The notes under the pieces: model-generated
What the model was told of the DNA's origin: nothing
Databases searched by the model: none
The model's input: only the letters and a program-made list of their open reading frames with translations
Shown: positions 37,636 through 47,249 of the stretch, in pieces
Position numbering within the stretch: the stretch's first letter is position 1
How the letters are laid out: every line of letters starts with the position of its first letter
Source: Comamonas sp. BIGb0152
GTDB lineage: Bacteria > Pseudomonadota > Gammaproteobacteria > Burkholderiales > Burkholderiaceae_C
DNA: 64,000 nt
Assembly (NCBI RefSeq): GCF_024809975.1
Contig: NZ_JANUDY010000005.1
Coordinates: forward strand, 248,001-312,000
Direction: 5' to 3'
Position numbers and translations under genes: made by a program

Positions 37636-38154
37636 ATGTCCACTTCCCCCAGCGATGACCTGATCGACCGCCTGGTCGGTCTGGCACCGGGCAGCCGCAC
37701 CTATGCGGCCCGCCACCAGCGCGCAAAAGTCGTTGCCGCCACCCAGGGCAGCTACCAGGCGCTGTTTGATCCGGCCCTGCCGGGCATCAGTCTGGCCGAG
37801 CGCCTGCTGGTGGCGCTGTACGCCTGCCGCCTGACCCCCGCGCCAGAACTGGCTGCCCACTACCGCGAACGCCTGCAGCAGCTGGCTGTGGATGCCGCGC
37901 TGGTTGCCGTGTCCGACACCGGCCAGCCCCAGGATGCGCAAGACCCGCGCCTGGTCGCCATGCTGGCCTTCACCCGCACCTTGATCGAGAACCCGATTGA
38001 GGGCGACAAGGCCGCGCTGCAAACCCTGCCAGCCGCTGGCATCAGCACCCCGGCCGTCGTGGCACTGTCGCAGCTGATCGCGTTTCTCTCCTACCAGGTC
38101 CGCCTCGTCGCCGGTCTGCAAGCCATGAAAGCATCTGAGGAGGCCACCGCATGA
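37636..38154 (+). CDS. Carboxymuconolactone decarboxylase (CMD)-domain protein
   Basis: 172 residues, all-helical, AhpD/CMD-like fold but without the CxxC redox pair. It resembles the small CMD protein that I recall under the name Avi_7170 family (TIGR04029), normally encoded beside an alkylhydroperoxidase-domain protein, as here. CAAGGAG lies ahead of ATG 37636. It overlaps the next gene by 4 bp. Reaction unknown; a two-subunit complex with its neighbour is likely. Confidence 0.75.
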   Translation: MSTSPSDDLIDRLVGLAPGSRTYAARHQRAKVVAATQGSYQALFDPALPGISLAERLLVALYACRLTPAPELAAHYRERLQQLAVDAALVAVSDTGQPQDAQDPRLVAMLAFTRTLIENPIEGDKAALQTLPAAGISTPAVVALSQLIAFLSYQVRLVAGLQAMKASEEATA

Positions 38155-38762
38155 GCACGCCCGCCGCATTCCAACCCGCCCAGGTCATCCGCGCCCACGG
38201 CTTCACCAACGAATCGCTGGAGTGGAAAGCCTGGCTCGATGTCGTTCAGCTCGACCAGGCCACCTCCGACCAGATGGCCGTGCTCGAAGAGAGCCACCCC
38301 AAGGCCAAAACCTCGGACTACTACCTGTTCCTGGTACACCAGCCGCAGATCCTGCGCGAGCGCTCCACCGCCTTCAACGCCATCATGTATGCGCCCGGTG
38401 GCCTCTCGCGTGCCGAGCGCGAGCTGGGCTCCACGGTGGTCTCGCGCATCAACGGCTGTGTGTACTGCGCCTCCGTGCATGCCCAGCGCTTTGAGCAGCT
38501 GGCCAAGCGCAGCGACACCATCGCCCAGGTGTTCGAAGAGCCCGCCACCGCTGGCACTACCGAGCGCGAAAAAGCCATCGTGCAGTTCTCGATCAAGATC
38601 ACCGAGCAGCCCGCTGCGCTGAACGCCGCCGACATCGACGCGCTCAAGGCCCAGGGCCTGAACGACGGCGAGGTGCTGGACTTGTTGCACTCGGACGCGA
38701 TCTTTGCCTGGGCCAACCGCCTGATGCTGAACCTGGGCGAGCCGCTGATGCCTGAGGCCTGA
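38151..38762 (+). CDS. Alkylhydroperoxidase (AhpD)-domain protein
   Basis: 203 residues. The redox-active motif INGCVYCASVHAQRF (about residues 100-114) supplies the CxxC pair and the His of the AhpD fold. It resembles the Avi_7169-type family (TIGR04030, from memory), which travels with the preceding CMD protein. It is the last gene of the plus-strand operon, ended by a strong terminator 27 bp on. It may act as a peroxidase or thiol reductant partner for the flavin oxygenase. Substrate unknown. Confidence 0.82.
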   Translation: MSTPAAFQPAQVIRAHGFTNESLEWKAWLDVVQLDQATSDQMAVLEESHPKAKTSDYYLFLVHQPQILRERSTAFNAIMYAPGGLSRAERELGSTVVSRINGCVYCASVHAQRFEQLAKRSDTIAQVFEEPATAGTTEREKAIVQFSIKITEQPAALNAADIDALKAQGLNDGEVLDLLHSDAIFAWANRLMLNLGEPLMPEA

Positions 38763-38788
38763 AGCGGCTGTCTGTGCTGAAGCAAGAA

Positions 38789-38828
38789 CCCCCATCGCCT
38801 GTTGCCGGGCGATGGGGGCTGTTTTTTT
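38789..38828 (+). terminator. Strong Rho-independent terminator between converging operons
   Basis: A perfect 11-bp stem (CCCCCATCGCC with GGCGATGGGGG) and an 8-base loop are followed by seven T residues. It ends the Dpp-type operon. The opposite strand has no T-run, so it serves the plus strand mainly. Confidence 0.93.
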
Positions 38829-38861
38829 GGGTGATGGTTGAGGTAACCGTCCGCTGCAAAA

Positions 38862-40241
38862 TCAGCGCCGGTAAGCCGCCCCCGGATGGCTGGCCGGCAG
38901 CAGCTTGCCCCCTGCCGGGAACAGCTTTTCGCGCAAGGTCCCTTCTGCGTAGCGCGTCTTGAACAGGCCCCGGTTTTGCAGCTCGGGGACCAGCAGGTCG
39001 ACGATGGCGTCCAGGCTCTCGGGCATGACGGTGCGCACAAGGTTGAAGCCGTCGATATCGCTCTCAGCCACCCAATGGGCCATCTGGTCGGCGACCTCCG
39101 TTGGCGAGCCGATGAAGACTGGCGCCCGCGCGCCGACGGGGCTGAAGTCCAGCAGATCGCGCACGGTGGGCGGCTGCGGCGTGTTGCGGGTCAGGTGCTC
39201 GACGGTGGACTGGATGGCATTGGTCTTGGCAAAGGGCAGTATGTCGTCCAGGTCCAGCTTGGACAGATCCATGCCGGTCCAGCCCGAGACCAGCGCGAGC
39301 TGACCGGCGCTGTCCAGGTAGCGGCGGTATTCGTCGCGCAGATCCTGGGCTTCGGCGGCAGTGGGCGCAACGATCACGGTGGCGCCCAGCAAGGTGAGCA
39401 GATCGTAGGGGTCGCGCCCGGCCATGCGGGCTGATTCGCGCAAGGCCTTGACCGACTTGGCCGCTGCCGCAGGCGTGGGGCCGTTGATAAAGCAGGCCTC
39501 GGCATGGCGGCCGGCAAATTGCTGGCCCCGCGCGGAGCTGCCAGCCTGGTACAGCAGCGGCGTGCGCTGGGGCGAGGGTTCGGCCAGCGCCCGGCCATGC
39601 ACGCGGTAGTAGGGGCCGTCATGGGCGACGGCATGCACGCGCTCGGGGTGCGTGAACACGCCTGTGTCCTTGTCGCGCACGGCAGCGCCCGCCTCCCAGC
39701 TGCCCTCCCAGAGCTGGTAGATCGCGGCCATAAAGTCTTCGGCTACGTCATAGCGCTCGTCATGGTCGCGCAGGCTGTCGTGGCCCAGACCGCGCGCACC
39801 GCTCTCCAGGTAGCCGGTGACGATGTTCCAGCCCAGGCGGCCATGGGTCAGGTGGTCCAAGGTGCCAAAGCGCCGCGCAAAGGAAAAGGGGTGGTCGTTG
39901 CTGAGGCTGGCTGTCACGCCAAAACCGATGTGCTCGGTCACCAAGGCCATCGCCGAGATAAGCATGCTCGGGTCCAGCTGCGGGGACTGGGCCCCCGCCG
40001 CCAGCGCCGCATCGGCACTGCCGGCGTAGACGTCGTAGATGCCGAACACATCGGCGATAAAGATGCCGTCGAGAAGGCCGCGCTCTGCCGTGCGGGCCAT
40101 GTCCGCCCAGTAGCGCAGCTGGTTGTATTGCGCCTGGTTGTCGCGCGGGTGCTTCCACAGGCCCGCCCAGTTGTGGGAGGGCGCAGCCATCTGAAAGCTG
40201 TTGAGGCGCAGTTCACGCCGGGGCTGTCTGCTCATTCCCAT
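38862..40241 (-). CDS. LLM-class FMN-dependent monooxygenase (NtaA/SnaA/DmoA-like)
   Basis: 459 residues. Bacterial luciferase-like TIM barrel of the nitrilotriacetate/dibenzothiophene/dimethylsulfide monooxygenase group: the start LRLNSFQMAAPSHNWAGLWKHP, the core FGTLDHLTHGRLGWNIVTGY and the later TPLLYQAGSSARGQQFA match this group closely. These enzymes use FMNH2 from a separate reductase to oxygenate C-N or C-S compounds; no reductase gene is nearby. It lies 24 bp after the AhpD-like gene and ends the seven-gene Liv operon, suggesting that the Liv importer supplies its substrate. Confidence 0.9.
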   Translation of the reverse strand: MGMSRQPRRELRLNSFQMAAPSHNWAGLWKHPRDNQAQYNQLRYWADMARTAERGLLDGIFIADVFGIYDVYAGSADAALAAGAQSPQLDPSMLISAMALVTEHIGFGVTASLSNDHPFSFARRFGTLDHLTHGRLGWNIVTGYLESGARGLGHDSLRDHDERYDVAEDFMAAIYQLWEGSWEAGAAVRDKDTGVFTHPERVHAVAHDGPYYRVHGRALAEPSPQRTPLLYQAGSSARGQQFAGRHAEACFINGPTPAAAAKSVKALRESARMAGRDPYDLLTLLGATVIVAPTAAEAQDLRDEYRRYLDSAGQLALVSGWTGMDLSKLDLDDILPFAKTNAIQSTVEHLTRNTPQPPTVRDLLDFSPVGARAPVFIGSPTEVADQMAHWVAESDIDGFNLVRTVMPESLDAIVDLLVPELQNRGLFKTRYAEGTLREKLFPAGGKLLPASHPGAAYRR

Positions 40242-40265
40242 AAATCCATCACGCTGCCTCTGCCC

Positions 40266-40829
40266 TTAGACCTGTGCCGCCGCCTCGCTGGCCGCCGGGC
40301 TGGCCAGTGGCGCGGTCTGCACCTGCAGGATGTCGTTGAAGCGGTTGAAGGCGCCGCACAGCGCCGTACGCCAGGTCAGCTCCACAATCTGCGCTTCGCT
40401 GAAGTGCTGGTGCAGGCGCGTGAAGATTTCATCGCGCGTCTGGCTCCAGTTGCGGGTCACGGCGATGGCGTATTCCACCACCAAGCGATCCACCTCGTTC
40501 AGCTCAGGGTGGCTGGCGTAGTCCAGCAGGCTTTGTACGCCTTGCTCTGACAGGCCTTCGACGAGCAGCTTGGGGCCGTGGTGGTCGATGCAGTACTCGC
40601 ATTCATTGAGCAGCGAGACGGTGACGATGGCCAGCTCGGTGTAGCGCCTGGGCAGCACGGCCTCTTGGCCCAGTTGCAGCAGCAGCGCCCAGGTCTGCGA
40701 GAAGATGGGCAGGCGCTGCGCCATGACGCCGGCCTGGTCGGCAAAATCGCCGGCGGCCAGCATGCGGTCCCACAGCGGTTGCTCTGCGGCGGGCAGGTCG
40801 TCGCGGGATTTGCGGGTGATTCGGGACAT
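40266..40829 (-). CDS. AhpD-like CMD-family protein
   Basis: 187 residues. The CxxC-like site lies in NECEYCIDHHGPKL (about residue 75), followed by helices of the AhpD fold (SEAQIVELTWRTALCGAFNRFND). ATG 40829 (MSRITRKSRDDL) is chosen; the frame continues upstream only as a shadow of livM. It sits 2 bp after livM and before the LLM monooxygenase. It probably has a redox or peroxide-handling role for that enzyme. Confidence 0.82.
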   Translation of the reverse strand: MSRITRKSRDDLPAAEQPLWDRMLAAGDFADQAGVMAQRLPIFSQTWALLLQLGQEAVLPRRYTELAIVTVSLLNECEYCIDHHGPKLLVEGLSEQGVQSLLDYASHPELNEVDRLVVEYAIAVTRNWSQTRDEIFTRLHQHFSEAQIVELTWRTALCGAFNRFNDILQVQTAPLASPAASEAAAQV

Positions 40830-40831
40830 GG

Positions 40832-41737
40832 CTATTTTCCTTGAGAGCGCGGGCCCAGCCGGTATTCCGGCAGCAACCCGTTGGGTTTGAAGATCAGCAT
40901 CGCCAGCAGCAGCACGCCCACCAGCGACAGGCGGATGGCAGCCAGTTGCGAGCCATCGAGCCAGGGCACGACGCCGGCCAGCATGCGGCTGCCTTCCAGC
41001 AGCAGGATCACCGTGAAGCCGGCGACCAGCACGCCGGCATGGCTGCCGCGCCCGCCCAGGATCACGGCCATGAAGGCGTAAGCCGTCAAGATGGTGGTGA
41101 ACTGGGTCGGGTCGATATAGGTGTAGTAAAAGGCGTGCAGGCTGCCGGCAATGCCCAGGATGGCACCGCCCAGCGCAAAGCTGCGGGCCCGTACCCACAG
41201 CACGTTCTTGCCCAGGGCCTCGGCCACGCCCGCGTCCTCACGCGTGGCGCGCAGCAGCCGGCCAAAGGGCGAGCGCGCCAGGCGCTGCAGCACCACAAAC
41301 ACCAGCGCCAGCCAGACCAGGCAAAAGCCCAGAAAGAACAGATCGCGCCAGGCGGTGGGCACCAGCTCGGCAAAGGGCCGCACGATGTTGGGGATGCCCA
41401 GGGTGCCCCGGGTCAGCCATTCTTCGTAGCTGATGAACAGCCGCAGCGATTCGGCAAAGCCCAAGGTGACGATGGCCAGGTAGTCCTCGCTAAGTCGCAC
41501 CGATATCAAACTGACCAGCGCACTGGCCGCTGCTGTCAGCAACAGGGCCAGCAGCATGGCGGCCAGCGGCGGCACACCCTGCATCTGCAGCAGGCTGCAG
41601 GCATAGGCGCCCAGCATGTAAAAGCCGAACAGCCCAAAATTGACCAGGCCGCCCAGGCCCCATTGCAGGTTCAGCGCCAGGCCCGACAAGGTGGCAATCA
41701 CCACCAGCACCAGGGTTGCAATCAGATAGCTTGTCAT
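40832..41737 (-). CDS. Branched-chain amino acid-type ABC permease (LivM)
   Basis: 301 residues with about nine membrane helices. WGLGGLVNFGLFGFYMLGAYACSLL and LGFAESLRLFISYEEWLTRG are LivM landmarks. ATG 41737 overlaps the livH stop (ATGA); the GTG at 41749 is less likely. Part of a full five-gene importer. Confidence 0.9.
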   Translation of the reverse strand: MTSYLIATLVLVVIATLSGLALNLQWGLGGLVNFGLFGFYMLGAYACSLLQMQGVPPLAAMLLALLLTAAASALVSLISVRLSEDYLAIVTLGFAESLRLFISYEEWLTRGTLGIPNIVRPFAELVPTAWRDLFFLGFCLVWLALVFVVLQRLARSPFGRLLRATREDAGVAEALGKNVLWVRARSFALGGAILGIAGSLHAFYYTYIDPTQFTTILTAYAFMAVILGGRGSHAGVLVAGFTVILLLEGSRMLAGVVPWLDGSQLAAIRLSLVGVLLLAMLIFKPNGLLPEYRLGPRSQGK

Positions 41738-42597
41738 TTGCGCACCCACTTGGCGCCAAACAGACCGTGCGGGCGCAGCAGTAGCAGCACGGCCATCACC
41801 ACAAAGGCCACCACCGTGCGGTAGTGGGGCGGCAGGAACAGGGTCGCCAGCTCTTCGGTCACCCCCAGCAGCAGCGCGCCCGCCACCGCCGCCATGGGGC
41901 TGCCGATGCCCCCCAGAATCGCGGCGGTAAAGACCGGCAACAGGTAGTTCCAGCCCATCTGCGGGTCCACATTCGAATCCAGCCCGATGAGCACGCCCGA
42001 CAAGGTCGCCATTGCGGCGGCCAGCGCCCAGACCGTGGCCGTGACTTTTTTGCGCGAGATACCGCGCACGTCGGCCAGATCAGGGTTGTCGGCCACGGCC
42101 TGCATCGCCCGGCCCAGGCGCGTGAAGCGGAACACCAGCCACACCAGCGCCAGCGCTACCAGCACGCAGACCAAGGTGATCAGCTGCTCCTGGTTAACGC
42201 GCAGGCCCAGCAGGCGCGCGGGGCGGGCGATCTCCACACCAAAGCCGCGTGGCGCATTGCCGGCGACCAGGCGCACCAGGTTCTCCAGCACCAGGCCAAC
42301 ACCGATCGAGGCCACCAGCAAGGTAACGCCCGAGCGCCCCCGCAGCGGCGCAAACACCAGGCGATTGAGCAGCAGCGCCAGCGCCATGCTGAGCGCGATG
42401 CCGGCGGCCACCGCCAGTGGCAAGGGCCAGCTGAGCGGGCCGTTGAAGGCGTAGACCAGATACGCGCCGGTGGTCACCATCGCGCCAATGGCGTAGTTGG
42501 CAAAGCGCAGCACGCTGAACACCAAGGCCAGCGACAGCGCGGGCAAGGCAATGAGCAGGCCCGATACCAGGCCGTTAAAGATGAGCTGCGCCAGCAT
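41734..42597 (-). CDS. Branched-chain amino acid-type ABC permease (LivH)
   Basis: 287 residues with eight or so membrane helices. It begins LIFNGLVSGLLIALPALSLAL, and MQAVADNPDLADVRGI is the conserved cytoplasmic loop of LivH. GGIGSPMAAVAGALLLGVTEE lies near the end. It overlaps livF by one base and livM by four. Confidence 0.92.
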   Translation of the reverse strand: MLAQLIFNGLVSGLLIALPALSLALVFSVLRFANYAIGAMVTTGAYLVYAFNGPLSWPLPLAVAAGIALSMALALLLNRLVFAPLRGRSGVTLLVASIGVGLVLENLVRLVAGNAPRGFGVEIARPARLLGLRVNQEQLITLVCVLVALALVWLVFRFTRLGRAMQAVADNPDLADVRGISRKKVTATVWALAAAMATLSGVLIGLDSNVDPQMGWNYLLPVFTAAILGGIGSPMAAVAGALLLGVTEELATLFLPPHYRTVVAFVVMAVLLLLRPHGLFGAKWVRK

Positions 42598-43319
42598 CAG
42601 TGCGCCCCCAGATAAAGACTTTGCAGTTGGCCGTTGGCCAGCAGCTCCTGGCTGGGCGCGCGCGCCCGCACCTGGCCGGCGACCAGCACCAGGCCTTGGT
42701 CGGCAGCATCCAGCCCCAGGCGGGTGTTTTGCTCGATCATGAACAAGGTGACCCCGGTTCGCGCCACGCGCTGCACCACCTCAAACAGGCGCGAGGCATT
42801 CAAGGGTGACAGGCCCGCCGATGGCTCATCGAGCGCCAGCAGACGGGGCGAGGGCATCAGCGCCGCGCCCATGGCCACCATCTGCCGCTGGCCGCCGCTG
42901 AGCAGGCCGGCGGCCACGTTCAGCTTGGGAACGATCTCGGGGAACAGCGCCAGCACGGCATCCAGCCGCTGGCGCAGGGCCTTGGCGCCGCCGCTGGCGA
43001 TGAACTCATGGCCGAGCTTGAGGTTGTCCAGCACCGAGAGGTTGCGGAACACATTGGCCTCTTGCGGCACATAGCCCAGCCCCAGGCGTGCGCGGCCCGG
43101 CGCATCGAGGGCGGTGATATCGCGGCCATCCCAGATGACGCTGCCCGACTGTGGGCGGATCAGCCCGGTCACCACGCGCATCAAGGTGGATTTGCCCGAG
43201 CCGTTGGGGCCGACAACCACCAGGCTGGAGGCGGGCGCTACCTCCAGGCTCACGCCATGCAGCACGGCGCGCGCGCCGTAGCCGGCCACGATATGGTCCA
43301 GACGGAGTTCGGCGCTCAT
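42597..43319 (-). CDS. Branched-chain amino acid-type ABC ATPase (LivF)
   Basis: 240 residues. Walker A GPNGSGKST, signature LLSGGQRQM, Walker B LLALDEPSAGLSP, and the LivF-typical VPQEANVFRNLSVLDNL. In place of the usual switch ...VEQN, it reads FMIEQNTRL. Part of the Liv operon feeding the LLM monooxygenase. Confidence 0.93.
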   Translation of the reverse strand: MSAELRLDHIVAGYGARAVLHGVSLEVAPASSLVVVGPNGSGKSTLMRVVTGLIRPQSGSVIWDGRDITALDAPGRARLGLGYVPQEANVFRNLSVLDNLKLGHEFIASGGAKALRQRLDAVLALFPEIVPKLNVAAGLLSGGQRQMVAMGAALMPSPRLLALDEPSAGLSPLNASRLFEVVQRVARTGVTLFMIEQNTRLGLDAADQGLVLVAGQVRARAPSQELLANGQLQSLYLGAH

Positions 43320-44092
43320 GCCACACCTCCCAGATAGGCTTCGACCACCTGCGCATTGGCAGACACCTGGGCAAAGCTGCCCTGGGTCAGCACCTTGCCC
43401 TGGGCCAGCACATACACCGGGTCGCAGAGGGCGGCAATCATGTCCATGTTGTGTTCCACGATGGCAAAGCTCATGCCTTCGGCCTGCAGGCTGCGGATAA
43501 AGTCGGCAATCTCGCCGACCAGCACCGGGTTGACGCCGGCTGCCGGCTCATCGAGCAGCACCAGCCGGGGCTTGAGCATCAGTGCGCGGCACAGTTCGAG
43601 CAGCTTCTTCTGGCCGCCCGAGAGGCTGTCGGCCCGGTCATGCGCCAGGCGCCACAGGCCCACACGCTCCAGCAGGGACTGGGCCTGCGCCATCGCCTGG
43701 GCTTCGTGCTGGCGGGCGGCCGCCGTGTTCAGCAGCGCATGCCAGAGCTTTTCTCCGGGCTGCTGGGGGGCAGCGAGCAGCAGGTTCTCCAGCACCGTGA
43801 GCGCGCCCATCTCGCGTGAGATCTGAAAAGTGCGGGTGAGCCCGGCCTGGGCGCGGCGGTGCACGGACCAGTGCGTGATGTCCTGGCCGTCGAACAGCAC
43901 CCGGCCACCTTGGTGGGCCTGCTGGCCGCCCAGCACATTGAACAAGGTGGATTTGCCCGCGCCATTGGGCCCCACCATGCCGGTGATGCCGCCGCGCGCA
44001 ATGCGCAGGTGGGCACCGTCCAGCGCGGTGAATTCGCCAAAACCTACATGAACATCCTGAACGCTGAGCAGATCGTCTGTCTGCAGGCTCAT
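43316..44092 (-). CDS. Branched-chain amino acid-type ABC ATPase (LivG)
   Basis: 258 residues. Walker A GPNGAGKST, signature LSGGQKKLLE, Walker B LVLLDEPAAGVNP and the switch VEHNMDMI. GLTRTFQISREMGALTVLENL is the LivG-type Q-loop region. It overlaps both neighbours by 4 bp. Confidence 0.93.
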   Translation of the reverse strand: MSLQTDDLLSVQDVHVGFGEFTALDGAHLRIARGGITGMVGPNGAGKSTLFNVLGGQQAHQGGRVLFDGQDITHWSVHRRAQAGLTRTFQISREMGALTVLENLLLAAPQQPGEKLWHALLNTAAARQHEAQAMAQAQSLLERVGLWRLAHDRADSLSGGQKKLLELCRALMLKPRLVLLDEPAAGVNPVLVGEIADFIRSLQAEGMSFAIVEHNMDMIAALCDPVYVLAQGKVLTQGSFAQVSANAQVVEAYLGGVA

Positions 44093-45333
44093 TTGGTGGT
44101 GCCCACCAGCTTGCTCACACCGTTGAGCACGCGGTAGTGGCCATAGTCCAGATCCACCTGGTCACCATTGGACGCAAAGCGGAAGTCTGCCGTCGCGCCG
44201 GAGTAGCGGAAAGGCTTGCCTGCGCGGATCAGCTGCAGGCCCTGCACGGGGTCGTGCACATCCGGGCCCTTGGCGTTGACCACATTGGCGATCTCCTTGC
44301 TGAAGTCCACCGCCTTGGCGCTCTTGGCTTTTTCGATGGCCAGGGCCAGCACATTGATCTCGTCAAACACATTGGCGCCAAAGGCGACGATGGTGCCCTC
44401 GGGCTGCTGGGTTTGCTTGAGGTAGAGCTGGTAGCTGGCGTTGTTGCCCACGGGCGTGGCCTGCACATGGTTCACGCCTTCGGCGGCGGCCTTGCCCACG
44501 TTCTGCACAAACTTGCCGCCGCTGTCAGCCGCATGGCTGAAGGTGTAGAGCTTGCTTTCGTAGCCGCTGCGGTAAATCTCGCGCACGATGGCGCTGAACT
44601 CAGGGATGTAGCTGGGCAGGAAGACCGCATCGGGCTTCTTGCTGAAGATCTTTTCCACCTCGGCCCGGTACGAGGGCTGGTTGGGGTTGAAGTAGAGGGT
44701 GTCGAGCACCTTGCCGCCTTGCTGCGCAAAGCGCTCGGCAAAGGGCTTGACGGTGCTGAGCGTGAACGGCGTTTGCAGCACCAGGATGGAGGCCGTCTTG
44801 GCCCCATCCTTGTAGGCCACATTGGCAAAGGCCTGGCCCCAGTGCTTGCCATTGGTCTGGAAGCGCCAGACCAGGCCCTTGTTGTCGCCCTCGGTCAGCT
44901 CATCGGCCGAGCCCACGGGCAGCAGGGCCACGCTTTTCTCCAACGCCACCGGGCGCACGGCCAGCGCCACGGCACTGCTCCACACGCCGGTGATCGCTAC
45001 CACGCCATCCACATCAATCAGTTTGCGCGCGGCCGACACACCGGCTGTCGGCGTGGTCTCGTCATCGGCGACCACGATCTCTAGCGGCCGGCCCAGCACG
45101 CCGCCATGGGCATTGATATGGGCAGCAGCCGCCTTGGCCGCCGTTTCCTCTTCCTTGCCATAGGCGCCGCCCGATCCGGTCAGCGGGGCCAGCAAGCCGA
45201 TACGGATGGGTGCCCCGCTGGGTGCGTTGGCTGCGCCGGCAGCACTGGCACCGGCCATTACACACAGCGACGCTACCGCCACGCTCAACACCCGCCACTG
45301 ACCCAATTTGCTCACGCCCATATCCACTTTCAA
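44089..45333 (-). CDS. Branched-chain amino acid-type ABC substrate-binding protein (LivK-like)
   Basis: 414 residues. The signal peptide (about 1-35, VLSVAVASLCVMAGASAAGAA) is followed by a type I binding fold (IRIGLLAPLTGSGGAYGKEEETAAKAA). It is the first gene of the operon and overlaps livG. ATG 45333 or ATG 45321 could be the start. The AT-rich stretch 45380-45435 likely contains the promoter. The ligand is probably the substrate of the LLM monooxygenase; it cannot be named. Confidence 0.9.
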   Translation of the reverse strand: MKVDMGVSKLGQWRVLSVAVASLCVMAGASAAGAANAPSGAPIRIGLLAPLTGSGGAYGKEEETAAKAAAAHINAHGGVLGRPLEIVVADDETTPTAGVSAARKLIDVDGVVAITGVWSSAVALAVRPVALEKSVALLPVGSADELTEGDNKGLVWRFQTNGKHWGQAFANVAYKDGAKTASILVLQTPFTLSTVKPFAERFAQQGGKVLDTLYFNPNQPSYRAEVEKIFSKKPDAVFLPSYIPEFSAIVREIYRSGYESKLYTFSHAADSGGKFVQNVGKAAAEGVNHVQATPVGNNASYQLYLKQTQQPEGTIVAFGANVFDEINVLALAIEKAKSAKAVDFSKEIANVVNAKGPDVHDPVQGLQLIRAGKPFRYSGATADFRFASNGDQVDLDYGHYRVLNGVSKLVGTTK

Positions 45334-45450
45334 AAGCCCGCCGTTCGCAGCAGGGCTGCGCGGCGTAAAGCTGGGGATTGTGCGAAGTCAGCGTTGCGGG
45401 AGGAACTAATTTTTTTGACTTACTAAACGCGTTTTCTGCATAAGGGCGGC

Positions 45451-46995
45451 TCACAAGCCCGTATTGCCCAACAGCGCACGCCGGTACTGCACCGCCTCCG
45501 CCACATGCGCCGGGCTGATGGTCTCCGACTGCGCCAGGTCCGCAATCGAGCGCGCCACGCGCAGGCTGCGGTGGATGCCGCGCGCCGACCAGGCCAGCTG
45601 GGCGGCGGCGGTTTGCAGCAGTTGCAGCGCGGCGGGCTCGGCCTGGCAATACGTATCCAGCGCCTGGCCTTGCAGCTGCTGGTTGAGCATGCCCTGGCGC
45701 TGCAGTGAGCGGGTGCGGGCAGCGGCCACCCGCTCGCGGATGGCGGCGGAGGGTTCGCCGGCTGGGGCGGTGAGCAGCTCGTCGGCGGGCAGGGGGCTGA
45801 CTTCCAGGTGCAGGTCGATGCGGTCCAGCAGCGGGCCGCTGATGCGTGCCTGGTAGCGGCTGACCTGGTCGGGTGAGCAGCGGCAGGCGCGCTGGCGCGA
45901 GCCACGAAAGCCGCAGGGGCAGGGGTTCATCGCAGCGATGAGCTGGAAGCGGGCTGGGAAGGTGGCTTGCCGCGCGGCGCGGGCGATGGTGATCTGGCCG
46001 GTCTCCAGCGGCTCGCGCAGCGCTTCAAGGGCGGCGCGGGGGAACTCGGGCAGTTCATCGAGAAATAGCACACCGCAGTGGGCCAGCGAGATGGCACCGG
46101 GCCGGGGCGGGCTGCCACCGCCCACCAGGGCCACGGCGCTGGCCGTGTGGTGGGGCGCCATGGTGCTGCGCTGGCCCCAGTGCTGGGCGTCAAAGGCACC
46201 GACCAGGCTGCGCAGCGCGGCGTTCTCCAGCGCCTCGGCAATGCTCAGGGCTGGCAGCAGGCTGGCAAAGCGCTGGGCCAGCATGGATTTGCCAGCGCCC
46301 GGTGCGCCCAGCATCAGCAGGTTGTGGCCGCCACAGGCAGCGATCTCCAGCACCCGCTTGCTGGCGGCCTGGCCTTTGACATCGGCCATGTCGGCGCTGG
46401 GTGCCTCAGGTGGCCTGGCTTGGGTGGGCATGCGCTGCCATTGGCTGGGCGGTACATCGGGATCGGCGCTGGCGGCTTGGGGCGCAAAGTGCTGCACCAC
46501 ATCCAGCAGATGGCTGGCGCGGTAGACCTCGGCATCGGGCACCAGGGCGGCGTCTTCTGCACTGCCCGGTGGCAGCACCTGGCGTACCTGCTGGCCGCGC
46601 TGGTGCAGGTCCATGCTGGCAGCCAGCGCGCCGCGCACTGGTCGCAGTGCGCCAGACAGCGACAGCTCGCCGGCGAATTCATAGTTCTGGAGCCGGTCCG
46701 CATCAATGGCGCCGCTGGCCGCCAGGATGCCGACCGCAATGGCCAGGTCGTAGCGGCCGGACTCTTTGGGCAGGTCAGCGGGGGCCAGGTTGACGGTGAT
46801 GCGCTTGTTGTGTGGGAACTCCAGCCCGCTGTTTTGCAGCGCCGAGCGCACGCGCTCGCGGGCTTCCTTGACTTCCAGATCGGCCAGGCCGACCAAGGTG
46901 AAGCTGGGCAGGCCATTGGCCAGATGCACCTCCACGCTGACGGGATGGCCGGTGAGCCCGACCAGGGCCCGGCTGTGCACCACGGCGAGACTCAT
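45451..46995 (-). CDS. comM: YifB/ComM-family Mg chelatase-like AAA+ ATPase
   Basis: 514 residues. The N-terminal ChlI/Lon-protease-like domain (MSLAVVHSRALVGLTGHPVSVEVHLANGLPSF) precedes an AAA+ core with Walker A GAPGAGKSMLAQ, Walker B GVLFLDELPEF and sensor MNPCPCGFRGS, then a C-terminal Mg-chelatase domain. ComM is a hexameric helicase that promotes branch migration during natural transformation. The frame extends to 47142, but ATG 46995 has AAGGAAG upstream. It is divergent from the porin-glnK-amtB operon. Confidence 0.93.
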   Translation of the reverse strand: MSLAVVHSRALVGLTGHPVSVEVHLANGLPSFTLVGLADLEVKEARERVRSALQNSGLEFPHNKRITVNLAPADLPKESGRYDLAIAVGILAASGAIDADRLQNYEFAGELSLSGALRPVRGALAASMDLHQRGQQVRQVLPPGSAEDAALVPDAEVYRASHLLDVVQHFAPQAASADPDVPPSQWQRMPTQARPPEAPSADMADVKGQAASKRVLEIAACGGHNLLMLGAPGAGKSMLAQRFASLLPALSIAEALENAALRSLVGAFDAQHWGQRSTMAPHHTASAVALVGGGSPPRPGAISLAHCGVLFLDELPEFPRAALEALREPLETGQITIARAARQATFPARFQLIAAMNPCPCGFRGSRQRACRCSPDQVSRYQARISGPLLDRIDLHLEVSPLPADELLTAPAGEPSAAIRERVAAARTRSLQRQGMLNQQLQGQALDTYCQAEPAALQLLQTAAAQLAWSARGIHRSLRVARSIADLAQSETISPAHVAEAVQYRRALLGNTGL

Positions 46996-47017
46996 GGGCT
47001 TGCTTCCTTGTTGTTTT

Positions 47018-47034
47018 TGCACCTTTTTGGTGCA
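47018..47034. promoter_or_regulatory. NtrC-like binding palindrome
   Basis: TGCACC and GGTGCA separated by five T residues form a perfect palindrome matching the known NtrC pattern (GCACC-N5-GGTGC). It lies about 215 bp upstream of the sigma-54-type promoter, a normal enhancer distance. A second, wider pair (GCACC at 47042, GGTGC at 47060) follows. It also lies 23 bp upstream of comM. Confidence 0.75.
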
Positions 47035-47249
47035 TTGAGAAGCACCTCTTCGAGGCGCTGGTGCAGCCAGCATCGCAAAAGTCCGTTTTGGGGACAAGGG
47101 CGACAGCCCGGGGTGGGCTGGCCGCTTCTGCCCCTGCAGCACAGGTCACCACCGGCAGGCTGGCTGTCCATCAGAACGTAAGCATTTGCAAAAAAATATA
47201 GCGCGTGCTGCTTGTCTGGTGTGGACAACGCTGCAGGTGGCCCGGACTT